Part shown: positions 43,327 to 51,902 of the stretch, piece after piece
Layout of the letters: each line of letters opens with the position of its first letter
Numbering within the stretch: position 1 is the stretch's first letter
Assembly (NCBI GenBank): GCA_964587655.1
Contig: CAZPMT010000012.1
Coordinates: 1-64,000, forward strand
Reading direction: 5' to 3'
DNA length: 64,000 nucleotides
Source of the DNA: CAZPMT01 sp964587655
Lineage (GTDB): Bacteria; Hydrogenedentota; Hydrogenedentia; Hydrogenedentales; SLHB01
Translations under genes and position numbers: made by a program
Notes under the pieces: generated by a model
The model's input: only the letters and a program-made list of their open reading frames with translations
The model's database searches: none
Told to the model about the DNA's origin: nothing

Positions 43327-46300
43327 TTACTTCGGCTTACCCACGAGCATGACTCCTTCCACAGGCTTGTCCGGCGTGACTTCCACGACTTGGCTTGTCC
43401 CTTCTGGCGCTTCGCTAGGCTTGAGCCAGAAGGGCTTTGCCTGCACGAGATGCTTCCCGGGCGCCACATACTTAAGTTCAAATGCGCCGTCTTTGTCGGT
43501 CCGGGTCGTGGGCACATAGTACCGATTGTCGTTCATCTCGAAGGCGCACGCCCGCACCTCGCGTTCCGGAACAGGCTTTCCCGCATCATCCACGACCTTG
43601 CCGCGGACGTTGCACGGCCGCCGAAGCTGGAGGGCTACGCCCTCCTTCAGATCTCCGGGCTGCGTTGTGATCGGCGGCATAACGCCATTGGCCCAGTTCC
43701 GCCACTCCTGGTAATCGCCATCGTGGACAATCAGATTGTATTCGCAGGTCTTGCTCGCCGGAAGGAGCATGTCGAAGTTCCCGTCCTTGTCCGAGCGCAC
43801 ACTGAAGCGCGTGTCGCCTGTCAGGGAGTTGCCCGTTCCGGTGCGTGCCGGCGCGACGGTGGCGCCGGTTACGGGCTTGCCATCCGGGTCAACGACTTTT
43901 CCACGGATTCGAGCGCCTTTCTCGACAACAATAGTCACCGGCTTCATATCCTGCTGTACGTCAAACTCGAGGCCATCGAAGTTGCGTTGCCACTTCATCT
44001 TCTCGTCATCGAGGCCAAGACGTTGCCATGGATTGACGGCATCATCCGACCACCAACGCGTGATCTCCCGTTTCTCTCCATCAACCTGGAACTCGAACCT
44101 ACCCGCGGGCAAGCCCGTGATCTCGATATCCCCGTTGGCGTTGGACGTACCTTCGATCTCCTTGAATCGCCAACTGTACAGCCGCACTCCTTCCACGGGC
44201 GCTCCACTGACCGAGTCGACGACCTTGGCGCGGAACACGGGCGCTAACGTCAACCGGACATCCAACGTCTTGGCCACATTCCTGGCAATCGAGACGTCCT
44301 TAAGCACTAGCATCTCTCGGCCACTTGTCACCGTGACCTTGTACGCGCCGTCTTGCACGTAGAACCGATACGCGCCATCAGCCCGAGATCGAATTTCCGT
44401 CGCGGTGTCCGTGATCATGATGCCATCTGCCTGGCGCGGCCCCCCATCGGCCCGGATGATGGCATTCGGTACGGGCTGCCCTTGGCTGTCCGTGACCTTG
44501 CCCTCGAAATAAGTCTTCGTGGTCATGACCAGGGGTTCAGTCAACCGGCCCAGCGGCTGGCGGAACATGTAGATCGGGGAATACCCATCCTTTGTGAAGC
44601 GCACCTCGATCTCTTTTTGGTCCACATCGAAATCGGCCAACGCGAAGTTGCCCTCCGCGTCTGTATCTGTTTCATTTCCTGGACACCACGTCCAAGCGTT
44701 GAGGTGAACACCGGCAAGGGGCTTGCCATCTTCACCCACGACTCTACCCTCAAGACGATTTCTAGGCGTCGTGGCTGTAACGGGAACAACGAAAGGATCC
44801 TTCTCCGGAACGCTGCATGATGTCGCTGCAGGGGCGGGTACCGTCGTTTCACCCAGTAACTCTGTGCCCTTAGGCTGCAATCGGACAGTGACCCTGGTGG
44901 TTTCGCCAGGTTTGAGACTGATGCTCATGTTGCGGTGTTGGTTAGGTCCGTATCTTCGGATAGGCATCTCGTAGAGGTCGTGCTGAACGCTGAAGCAATC
45001 CGTCTGGGGCGGCAGTCCTTGAATGGTTGCGAGGCCCGCCGCATCTGTTACTGGGTGGAATGTGGTGTCGTCGAGGGATTCCGCGATCTCTTCTTTGGCC
45101 TTCTCCTCCATTCCAAGTTGCCGCAAGGACTCAGATTGGGAAGCAGGCGTCGCGATTGTGGAGAAGCGCGAGAACCACAGAATGTTCGGCCAAAGGTCAA
45201 CCTTTGCGCCCTCGAGAGGTTTTCCGTCAGGAGTCTCGACTTTCACCACGGCTGTGGAAGTCTTGGCCATGGGGATCTCGACATCGCTCCGGGATCTCTC
45301 CAGCGAAACCGGATAGGGCAAGACCTGCGTCAAGGGCCCATTAACACGCTGAAACGCCACGACGGCGCCATCACACCATGCGGCTACCTCTGCGTATCCC
45401 TTGGGGAGTGATTCGAAGACGAAGGTGCCATCTTCGCCGGTGTTCGTTCGTGCGCTCCATAGAAGAGTCTCTGGATTTCCTTGCGGGTTGGCCTCATGTT
45501 GCTTCGTCGGACCGATCCAGACGCACGCCACACCATTCTTGATGGGCCGCGGCAGATTGGCGTCAAGACGACCCTCGAGGCGGACACCTGGATGCAGAGA
45601 CAAGGAAAATCCCTGAACGCTGTTCGCCACGGCCTCGAACTCGAACGCGTCGCTGAACAACACAGTGCCGTCCTTCGTGCGATGCGCTGCCCACACGGAG
45701 TGGGTTCCCGGCTTGATAAGCTCTACGCTTTCCAATCCTTTCCGTGCACCGTAAATGGGACGCCATCTGACTCCCCAGTCGCCGCTGAACAACACACCGA
45801 TTGGCCAGACGATATCATCTTCTTTCCCCACATATCCGAAGATGCGAACTGTGCCGCCGCGCAGAAGCACAATGGGGGGAGCGGAGCCATCGACCGGAAC
45901 GTCGCAGCGTTGCTGCACGAATTGCTTGTGGGACACGAGAACGGACACCTTGCCGGTTTCCATTCGTTCCTGGACAAACCTGGGATACCGGATCTGAGCG
46001 ACTCCCTCCGCGCCTGTTGACGCTTTCAAGGCTTCACCGTCCCGTCCATAATGACTGCCCGGCTCGATCTTTGTGCGAAGCCCATAGAGTTGCACTTCGG
46101 CGCCCTCAACGGGGTCGCCGGCCTCGTCCATGACGTGCACATCGAGAGGAAGCATCTCCACACTGGATTCCTCGCTGCCCGCTGTAGGATTCGGCGCGGC
46201 CTCGGAATGACGCCACGTGCCGAACAGCGCGGCAAAGGCCAGTACGGCAGCGGCACAAGCAAGCGAAAGACGCGGCGCGGGCTTCAAGGCGCGGTTGAGT

Positions 46301-47292
46301 ATCCTCCGCAGCCGACGCGCCAAGTGTGTCCGGGTCTCGACGACGCCGATGTGGGTCGGAGCAAACTTGGCTGCGGAAAAACACTCCGCGACTCGAACGA
46401 GGCTCTCGGCGTAGCCATCTCGATCGAGCTGGGTCGTGACCAAAGCGAGGTCGTCACAGGCCTGTTCGCGCTCGATGCGCATCTGGCGGTTCGCGAACCA
46501 CACTACAGGATGGAAGAAGTAAACAATGCCCAAGGCAATCTGCACCCAATTGACCAGGAAATCAGCCCGCCGCGCGTGCGCCAATTCATGGACCACTACC
46601 GCACGAAGCTGTTCGACGTCAAGCGCCTCGATTACGCGTTTCGGAAGCACGATGTGAAGGCGCCGCAAACCGTAGAGGGCCGGCGAGATGTCGGCATCGA
46701 CCTCCCACGCACGAACGGGCCAACGCACACCGATCCGGCTATGCCATTCGTCGACAAGGGCCTGTACCGAGGGTGAAGGCGGCACTGCGCTCCGCAGAAT
46801 GCGGCGAAATCGCATGAGTCTGAGCGCCAGGAGTAGCGACAGTGCCGCCATTCCGGCCAACCAAACAAAGACCAGAAGGACCGCCGACGAAACTGGAAAC
46901 TTGGTTTCCGCACGCCGAATCACCGGCACTCTCAGCACTTTCTTTTCATTGGCAGGGAGCGGTGCTGCGTCTGTTGGCGCGAGTTCCCGTGCGGAGATAG
47001 CATCGGAAGCACGGTAATCCAGCGGCAGAACACGCGGCATGTGCCGCTCTACGACGGGCGCAGTCCAATGCCCAATACTGGTGGGCAGATCCAATGACGG
47101 TGGAACCAGCAGCCGGAGCAGAACAAGCCCCCATAGCGAATAGCGGAGTTGCGCGCGCGCCTTGCGGAACACGGTATGACCCGCTACGGCCACCAACACC
47201 GCCAGCAGCGAGGATTGCCACACCATCGGCCATGCTTGCGTCGCGAGAAACGTCGCCGCGTTCGCGTTAAGGAATTCCACCAAATTCGTCAT
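43327..47292 (-). CDS. BlaR1-like M56 membrane metallopeptidase with repeated carboxypeptidase-regulatory-like domains
   Basis: The N-terminal 350 residues have membrane helices and the M56 protease signature VVVHELAHARRADFLVNW (HExxH near residue 236), then REQACDDLAL, as in BlaR1 and MecR1, which cleave the repressor BlaI. Instead of a penicillin-binding sensor, residues 370-1321 contain about six CarboxypepD_reg-like or transthyretin-like repeats, for example RLEGRVVGEDGKPLAGVHL, FEGKVTDSQGQPVPNAII and RIRGKVVDPDGKPVTGATV. These may bind a carbohydrate or cell-wall ligand. The start overlaps the blaI stop by 4 bases, so the pair is co-translated. The length of 1321 residues is more than twice that of BlaR1. 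Confidence 0.88.
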   Translation of the reverse strand: MTNLVEFLNANAATFLATQAWPMVWQSSLLAVLVAVAGHTVFRKARAQLRYSLWGLVLLRLLVPPSLDLPTSIGHWTAPVVERHMPRVLPLDYRASDAISARELAPTDAAPLPANEKKVLRVPVIRRAETKFPVSSAVLLVFVWLAGMAALSLLLALRLMRFRRILRSAVPPSPSVQALVDEWHSRIGVRWPVRAWEVDADISPALYGLRRLHIVLPKRVIEALDVEQLRAVVVHELAHARRADFLVNWVQIALGIVYFFHPVVWFANRQMRIEREQACDDLALVTTQLDRDGYAESLVRVAECFSAAKFAPTHIGVVETRTHLARRLRRILNRALKPAPRLSLACAAAVLAFAALFGTWRHSEAAPNPTAGSEESSVEMLPLDVHVMDEAGDPVEGAEVQLYGLRTKIEPGSHYGRDGEALKASTGAEGVAQIRYPRFVQERMETGKVSVLVSHKQFVQQRCDVPVDGSAPPIVLLRGGTVRIFGYVGKEDDIVWPIGVLFSGDWGVRWRPIYGARKGLESVELIKPGTHSVWAAHRTKDGTVLFSDAFEFEAVANSVQGFSLSLHPGVRLEGRLDANLPRPIKNGVACVWIGPTKQHEANPQGNPETLLWSARTNTGEDGTFVFESLPKGYAEVAAWCDGAVVAFQRVNGPLTQVLPYPVSLERSRSDVEIPMAKTSTAVVKVETPDGKPLEGAKVDLWPNILWFSRFSTIATPASQSESLRQLGMEEKAKEEIAESLDDTTFHPVTDAAGLATIQGLPPQTDCFSVQHDLYEMPIRRYGPNQHRNMSISLKPGETTRVTVRLQPKGTELLGETTVPAPAATSCSVPEKDPFVVPVTATTPRNRLEGRVVGEDGKPLAGVHLNAWTWCPGNETDTDAEGNFALADFDVDQKEIEVRFTKDGYSPIYMFRQPLGRLTEPLVMTTKTYFEGKVTDSQGQPVPNAIIRADGGPRQADGIMITDTATEIRSRADGAYRFYVQDGAYKVTVTSGREMLVLKDVSIARNVAKTLDVRLTLAPVFRAKVVDSVSGAPVEGVRLYSWRFKEIEGTSNANGDIEITGLPAGRFEFQVDGEKREITRWWSDDAVNPWQRLGLDDEKMKWQRNFDGLEFDVQQDMKPVTIVVEKGARIRGKVVDPDGKPVTGATVAPARTGTGNSLTGDTRFSVRSDKDGNFDMLLPASKTCEYNLIVHDGDYQEWRNWANGVMPPITTQPGDLKEGVALQLRRPCNVRGKVVDDAGKPVPEREVRACAFEMNDNRYYVPTTRTDKDGAFELKYVAPGKHLVQAKPFWLKPSEAPEGTSQVVEVTPDKPVEGVMLVGKPK

Positions 47293-47681
47293 CGCCGTTT
47301 CCTCCCTTCATCGAGTATTCCCCGTAACTGTCTCAACTCCTCCCCCGTCAGTTTCTTCTCCTCGATAAGTTGTGAGACGACCGCGCCCACGGCGCCGTCG
47401 AACACCTTGTCCACGAAATCCCACAATGCAAGCGTCGAGACGCTCCGCCTCGACCTTATCGGCGTGTAGAAGTACATATTGCCCACCTTGTTTGCCGCCA
47501 GGTAGCCTTTGTTGCAGAGCCGCTCCATCAGCGTTCGCACCGTGTTGTAAGCCCAGCGTTCTCTGCTGTGCACACGCTCATGGACCTTACGCACGTTCGT
47601 CTTCTTCAGTGCCCAGACCTCCTTCATCACCTTCCATTCCGCCTCGGATAGATCTGAATGCGCGCGCTCTTTCCCGGCCAT
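47289..47681 (-). CDS. blaI: BlaI/MecI-family transcriptional repressor
   Basis: A 130-residue winged-helix repressor. The segment DLSEAEWKVMKEVWALKKTNVRKVHERV, then WAYNTVRTLMERLCNKGYLAANKVGNMYFYTPI matches BlaI/MecI/CopY proteins, including the cleavage region around N and R after the wing. I start at the ATG at 47681 because AGGAG precedes it and the family begins here. The frame runs 71 codons further upstream without homology. The stop overlaps the start of the M56 protease gene. The promoter contains a dyad (47720-47735), so autoregulation relieved by the protease is likely. Confidence 0.93.
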   Translation of the reverse strand: MAGKERAHSDLSEAEWKVMKEVWALKKTNVRKVHERVHSRERWAYNTVRTLMERLCNKGYLAANKVGNMYFYTPIRSRRSVSTLALWDFVDKVFDGAVGAVVSQLIEEKKLTGEELRQLRGILDEGRKRR

Positions 47682-47715
47682 GGTCCTGTCTCCTTTGGCG
47701 CTACGTCTGTAGCAT

Positions 47716-47744
47716 ATTATGCGACAAGTGTCGCAGTTTGTCAA
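47716..47744 (-). promoter_or_regulatory. blaI promoter with an embedded dyad operator
   Basis: On the minus strand TTGACA (47739-47744) and CATAAT (47716-47721), a 5 of 6 match, are 17 bases apart. TGCGACA-AG-TGTCGCA (47720-47735) is a perfect 7+7 dyad within this spacer and overlaps the -10. The form nACA-NN-TGTn is that of BlaI/MecI/CopY operators. It lies 39 bases before the blaI start. Confidence 0.7.
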
Positions 47745-47797
47745 GCGAAAAAGCGAGGGACATCCGAATTCGGTAGCGGGCGCTTGCTCGACCGGTC

Positions 47798-47822
47798 GGT
47801 CGCGGAGGACCGCGACCCTACC
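47798..47822. repeat. GTAGG-headed palindrome
   Basis: GGTCGCGG and CCGCGACC pair around AGGA (47798-47817). On the minus strand the stem is preceded by GGTAG (47818-47822), so the unit reads GTAGGGTCGCGG and onward. It belongs to the same class as those at 2536, 19394 and 54344. Confidence 0.6.
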
Positions 47823-47908
47823 AGCTAGAAACCCAAACCCTTGACATGTCTTTCCCCATTGGCTACCCTTCCCAGTGTCGTGGGGCGATCTCATGTCGCG
47901 CCATTCCG

Positions 47909-47986
47909 CATTTCAAGCACGTGCACAAGGACGTGATCGAAGCCCACGCCGAGGCCTTCCGAAAGGTGGCCGAAAACGCGGATCAA
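47909..47986 (+). pseudogene. Possible C-terminal gene remnant
   Basis: A 26-codon stretch reading HFKHVHKDVIEAHAEAFRKV and ending AENADQ looks like real protein sequence, reminiscent of the end of a DegT/DnrJ-type aminotransferase. Nothing upstream continues it, and an inverted repeat begins directly after it. This may be the debris of a deleted gene. It is too short for certainty. Confidence 0.3.
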
Positions 47987-47987
47987 C

Positions 47988-48014
47988 ACAGTTTGTCGTG
48001 TCTTGACAAACTGT
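47988..48014 (+). promoter_or_regulatory. Upstream inverted repeat, copy 3 (10-bp arms, 7-base spacer)
   Basis: ACAGTTTGTC and GACAAACTGT flank GTGTCTT. The repeat lies 58 bases before the ATG at 48073. A half-site CAGTTTGTC also occurs at 47735-47743, over the -35 of blaI. Confidence 0.65.
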
Positions 48015-48072
48015 TGCTTAACAGGAGTCGGGCAAGCGCCTGATCGTTCAGGCGAAACTCCATTAGGATCAG

Positions 48073-48864
48073 ATGTATCGCAGCAAGCTTAACAAGACCA
48101 GCCGCCTGCGCTTCGAAAGCGCGGTAATGACGCAGTTCGACAAGCCGAAGAGGATCCGCCTGCGCGTTGGTCGTCTGCTCGCGTTCGTCGCGGTCGCGGC
48201 CGGCCTCGTTGCGTTGGCCGTGTGGGGAGTCAGTTCGCTCCGCTTCCCGGTTCGCGCGGCCAAAGGAGATGCCGTTGCCCGCGCCGCGAGCACGCTCCTC
48301 GCCGCACTCAAGTCCGGACGCCTGGAACAAGGGCTCGACGTGTGCGCGGAAAGCGAAGCGGGACGCAAAGCGCTGCTCGACGACGATCGGTTGCGCGCGA
48401 AGCCAAACCCGGAGACAAAGAGTGCAAGAGCGTCCAATCCCAAACAAGGCGCAATCCCGCCGCTCGAATTCCTCACCACCGTTCGCGGTTTGCTCGAGAG
48501 CCATGGAGTCGTGTGGGGACAAGTCCGGCCGCTCGCCTTCGGCGGCATGCAGGCGAGCGTTCAAGACTTGCGGCACATGAAGGATCCCGCCGTTTCGGTC
48601 GTGGGCGAGATCTACTTCGCTGCGGGCGACAAAGTCTACGCCATCGAGATTTCCGCACGCTACTGCGGCGACGAGGCCGTCATCACGGACTTCTGGCGCT
48701 GTACGCCGATTGACGTGCCGGCAAGCGCCCCGTTCGGCCCCCTCAAGGATCGCACGGCGGATCGCATCCGAGCCTTCACGGGCGAACCCATGAAACCCGG
48801 CGAGCGCGTCGCCGTCAAGAGCCCGCGCCTCGTTTTCGTGTCGCTGCCGGACGACGCAAAGTAG
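48073..48864 (+). CDS. Hypothetical single-pass membrane protein
   Basis: A 263-residue protein with a basic N-terminus (KPKRIRLRVGR), one membrane helix (LLAFVAVAAGLVALAVWGV) and an extracytoplasmic alpha/beta domain. Segments such as AASTLLAALKSGRLEQGLDVC and GQVRPLAFGGMQASVQDL do not match a family I know. The end KDRTADRIRAFTGEPMKPG is basic. AGGA precedes the first ATG. An internal ATG 18 codons later is also possible. It is convergent with the manC-like gene, 20 bases apart, and an inverted repeat lies upstream. Confidence 0.55.
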   Translation: MYRSKLNKTSRLRFESAVMTQFDKPKRIRLRVGRLLAFVAVAAGLVALAVWGVSSLRFPVRAAKGDAVARAASTLLAALKSGRLEQGLDVCAESEAGRKALLDDDRLRAKPNPETKSARASNPKQGAIPPLEFLTTVRGLLESHGVVWGQVRPLAFGGMQASVQDLRHMKDPAVSVVGEIYFAAGDKVYAIEISARYCGDEAVITDFWRCTPIDVPASAPFGPLKDRTADRIRAFTGEPMKPGERVAVKSPRLVFVSLPDDAK

Positions 48865-48884
48865 GCGCGGAAGAGGCGATCTCG

Positions 48885-50045
48885 TCACACCTGACGCGCG
48901 TTTCGACGCCGCAACTCAGCGACGGCGTGCCGCACGTCCTGAGCCCGATCCTTGGGAATGACCAGCACGGCGTCATCGGTGACGACCACCACGAGATCTT
49001 CAGCCCCCACCACGGCCACCGCCAAATCGCCCTTGGACGGATCCGTAGCGTCGTACACGATACAGTTCCGGCATCCGACGGCGACGGGGCGGCCCACAAT
49101 GACGTTGCCGTTCTCGTCGCGGGGCTGAGTGCGTTCGAGCGCCGGCCACGCGCCCACATCGTCCCACGAGAATTCCGCGCGCGCCATCACCACCTTCCGC
49201 GCCCGCTCCATCAAGGCAAAATCGATGGCAATGTCTTCCAGCCCCTCAAAGATCTCCGAGACGCTCTCTTGTTGATCGCGGCGCATCGCCTCAGCCATCG
49301 CGCCTATACTCGCGGCGATGTCGGGCCGAACCCCCTGCAGTTCGTCCATGAAAGTCTCGATGTTCCAAAAGAACATGCCCGAGTTCCAGAAATACCGTCC
49401 TGTTGCAATGAACTCCTCGACCGTTTCCCGGCTCGGCTTCTCGTGAAAACGCGTCACAGGATAGACCTTGATGCTACCGTCGAACCCGGCCAACGGCCTG
49501 TTATCGGCGGGAATCTGTACGTATCCGTATCCCGTCTCGGGGCGCGTCGGCACGATGCCGATGACGCCCAGCGCCTCGTGCTGCTCCGCGGCATCGATCG
49601 CGGCCACGATGGTCTCCCGGAAAGCATCCGCGTCTCCGACGGCGGGATCCGCGGTAACGATGGCCATTGAAAAGCGCGATCGCGTGACCGGAGACGACAA
49701 ATCGCTCCCCGGTTCCGCGTACTTCGCGAGGATATGCGCCGTGGCATAGGCAAGACAACCCGCCGTATTCCTCTTGCACGGCTCGGCGATCACGTTCTCA
49801 TCGGGCACGCCCACGCGCGCTTCGCGGATTGCATCAACGAGATGCCGCCCCGTGACAACATAGATGTCCTCCGGCGGGATGATCGGCGCGAGCCGGGACA
49901 CAGCCTCTTCCAGCATTGTCTGATCGGGACGCGTCAGCCGCAGTAACTGTTTCGGCAGTCTCTGCCGCGACAACGGCCAGAAACGTTCTCCCGATCCCCC
50001 AGCCATCACCACGGCGATACGTCTTATCGCATGATCACTCGCCAT
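48885..50045 (-). CDS. manC: Mannose-1-phosphate guanylyltransferase
   Basis: This enzyme makes GDP-mannose from mannose 1-phosphate and GTP for surface polysaccharides. The signature VVMAGGSGERFWPLSRQRLPKQLL (residues 11-34) is exact. AEPCKRNTAG, RPETGYGYVQI and FHEKPSRETVEEFIATGRYFWNSGMF are conserved in the family. The length is about 386 residues, which corresponds to the nucleotidyltransferase part only. The C-terminal isomerase domain of bifunctional ManC is missing. The usual acidic motif after the first sheet reads TADPAVGD. I start at the ATG at 50045, 8 bases after GGAG. Confidence 0.92.
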   Translation of the reverse strand: MASDHAIRRIAVVMAGGSGERFWPLSRQRLPKQLLRLTRPDQTMLEEAVSRLAPIIPPEDIYVVTGRHLVDAIREARVGVPDENVIAEPCKRNTAGCLAYATAHILAKYAEPGSDLSSPVTRSRFSMAIVTADPAVGDADAFRETIVAAIDAAEQHEALGVIGIVPTRPETGYGYVQIPADNRPLAGFDGSIKVYPVTRFHEKPSRETVEEFIATGRYFWNSGMFFWNIETFMDELQGVRPDIAASIGAMAEAMRRDQQESVSEIFEGLEDIAIDFALMERARKVVMARAEFSWDDVGAWPALERTQPRDENGNVIVGRPVAVGCRNCIVYDATDPSKGDLAVAVVGAEDLVVVVTDDAVLVIPKDRAQDVRHAVAELRRRNARQV

Positions 50046-50120
50046 CACGCCATCTCCTTCGGTGTATCACAGTCTTCCCGCCACGTATGTTACCTTGACG
50101 CCGGGCCTCCGACAACTCGC

Positions 50121-50852
50121 TCACCTGATGCGTTCCCGCCGTTGGCGGTCGAGAAATGTCCTGACGAAGGGCGTGGCGGGTTCATGCAGGATCTCTTCCC
50201 GCGTCCCGATCTGGTGGCACGCTCCGTCTTTGAGCACCGCGATGCGCTGGGCCAGTTCCAGCGCTTCTTCCTGATCGTGCGTAACGTAGATCGCGGTGAT
50301 GCCGAGCCGCCGCTGCAGTTCCGCAAGCTGCTCGCGGGTGGCGTAACGGAGTTCGGCATCAAGATTGCTCAACGGCTCATCGAGCAGGAGGATGTCCGGA
50401 TGCACCGCGAGCGCGCGGGCGAGCGCCACGCGCTGCTGCTGTCCGCCGCTGAGTTCCGTCACCGGACGTTTCTCAAGCCCCTCGAGTTGCACAAGTCCCA
50501 TCGCTTCAGACACGCGCGTCCCGATCTCGGGCTTCGCCATCTTCCGCGCCCGCAGGCCAAAGGCGATATTCTCGAAGACGTTCATGTGCGGGAAAAGCGC
50601 GTAGCTCTGAAACACCATCGCCGCGTTGCGCTTTTCCGGCGGCGCGCCGGTAACGTCGCGTCCGTCGAAGTACACGGCGCCGGCATCGGGCGTCTCAAGG
50701 CCCGCGATGACGCGCAACGTCGTCGTCTTGCCGCAGCCGCTGGGTCCGAGGATGGCGAAGAACTCACCGTCGCGGATCTCGCACGTGAAATTGCGGATGC
50801 CGCCTCCTTTCGGATAGAGCTTCGTGATGTTATCGCACCGGACGCTGCTCAT
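50121..50852 (-). CDS. ABC transporter ATP-binding protein (iron/polyamine/sugar type)
   Basis: A 243-residue ATPase with Walker A GPSGCGKTTTLR, Q-loop VFQSYALFPHMNVFENI, signature LSGGQQQRVALARAL, Walker B DILLLDEPLSNLDAELR and H-loop YVTHDQEEAL. These mark the importer family including PotA, FbpC and MalK, but the regulatory C-terminal domain is very short here. I start at the ATG at 50852, which overlaps the stop of the solute-binding protein gene (ATGA). The upstream 35 codons of the open frame are a shadow. No permease gene is adjacent, so the membrane subunit must be elsewhere. Confidence 0.9.
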   Translation of the reverse strand: MSSVRCDNITKLYPKGGGIRNFTCEIRDGEFFAILGPSGCGKTTTLRVIAGLETPDAGAVYFDGRDVTGAPPEKRNAAMVFQSYALFPHMNVFENIAFGLRARKMAKPEIGTRVSEAMGLVQLEGLEKRPVTELSGGQQQRVALARALAVHPDILLLDEPLSNLDAELRYATREQLAELQRRLGITAIYVTHDQEEALELAQRIAVLKDGACHQIGTREEILHEPATPFVRTFLDRQRRERIR

Positions 50853-51892
50853 CGCGGCTGATAGACCTCCCGTTCCCAGCGGTCGCACCACGCCTGCTCC
50901 TTCTCCGAAAAGGAAATCCAATCGATCGGCATCGCATCGATAGGCTCGCGCATCCACGCCGGCAGCGCGTTCACGTCAATGTCGCTCCTGGCGGGCATCT
51001 TCGCATAAGCATGGGCGTGCCACACGAGCGCCTCGGCGGAAGTGACGAACTCATAGAAACGCTTCGCCGACTCCGCGTGCGGCGAGCCTTTGATTATAGC
51101 GATGCCCTCCGTCAACACGGGCGTCACCTTCGGAACCACACAGTCGAATGGGAAACCGTTCCGGTCGCGCTGCAACGCCACGTCGGCCATCAGCCAGACG
51201 CTCACAAGCTCTTCGTTCCGTTTGATGTGATCGAAAAGGAACTGCGGACTCTCCGGATAGGATTCCGTGGCTTCGTGCAGCCGCTTCAGCCAATCAATCC
51301 CGGCATCCTCGCCGGGAGCGCGCAAGATCATCGCGCCGAGAAACGTCCGCATCGTGCCCGAAGCCGAAGGCTTGCGCAACGTGACCTTTCCGCGCCACTG
51401 CGGCAGCAGAAGGTCATCCCAGCTTCCGGGCGCCGTGTCTCTGCCGTAGCGCCGGCTGTTGAACATGATGGCCAGCGGAGAACGGTACGTGCCGTACCAC
51501 CGGTTCTCCGCATCCCGGAATTCTCGCGCTACGGATTGACTCCACGTCGGTTGATACGCTTCCAGCAGACCAGACTCAGCCGCCTTCATGAAAAGCGTCG
51601 AGGGTCCGCCCCACCACACGTCGCCCGCAGGACGGTTCCGTTCCGCCGTGACGCGGTTGTACACCTCCTGCGAACCCATGTCGAGCCATTGAAGGTCCAC
51701 ACCCGGGTGAGCCGCCTCGAATTGCTTCTCCGCGTCGCCAAGCATCTCCGGCCCATGCGGACTGTATACCACGACGACCTCGCGAGATGAGCAACCGGTG
51801 AGAAGGGAGGGGGAAAGGGGGAAAAGGAAAAAAGGGGAAAAGGAAACCAAGAGCACTAGGATACGAACAAATTCTCTTCCACGTCGTGCCAT
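50849..51892 (-). CDS. ABC transporter solute-binding lipoprotein (ferric-iron type)
   Basis: A 347-residue extracytoplasmic solute-binding protein. The signal peptide ends at LLTGC, a clear lipobox. The body starts VVVVYSPHGPEMLGDAEKQFEAAHPG, then WGGPSTLFMKAAESG, as in family 1/8 binding proteins including iron and phosphonate binders. WDDLLLPQWRGKVTLRKPSASGT is a typical hinge segment. The ATG at 51892 has AAGGGG upstream. The open frame extends 13 codons further. It overlaps the ATPase gene by 4 bases. The ligand is unknown. Confidence 0.85.
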   Translation of the reverse strand: MARRGREFVRILVLLVSFSPFFLFPLSPSLLTGCSSREVVVVYSPHGPEMLGDAEKQFEAAHPGVDLQWLDMGSQEVYNRVTAERNRPAGDVWWGGPSTLFMKAAESGLLEAYQPTWSQSVAREFRDAENRWYGTYRSPLAIMFNSRRYGRDTAPGSWDDLLLPQWRGKVTLRKPSASGTMRTFLGAMILRAPGEDAGIDWLKRLHEATESYPESPQFLFDHIKRNEELVSVWLMADVALQRDRNGFPFDCVVPKVTPVLTEGIAIIKGSPHAESAKRFYEFVTSAEALVWHAHAYAKMPARSDIDVNALPAWMREPIDAMPIDWISFSEKEQAWCDRWEREVYQPR

Positions 51893-51902
51893 CTTTTCCC
51901 CT

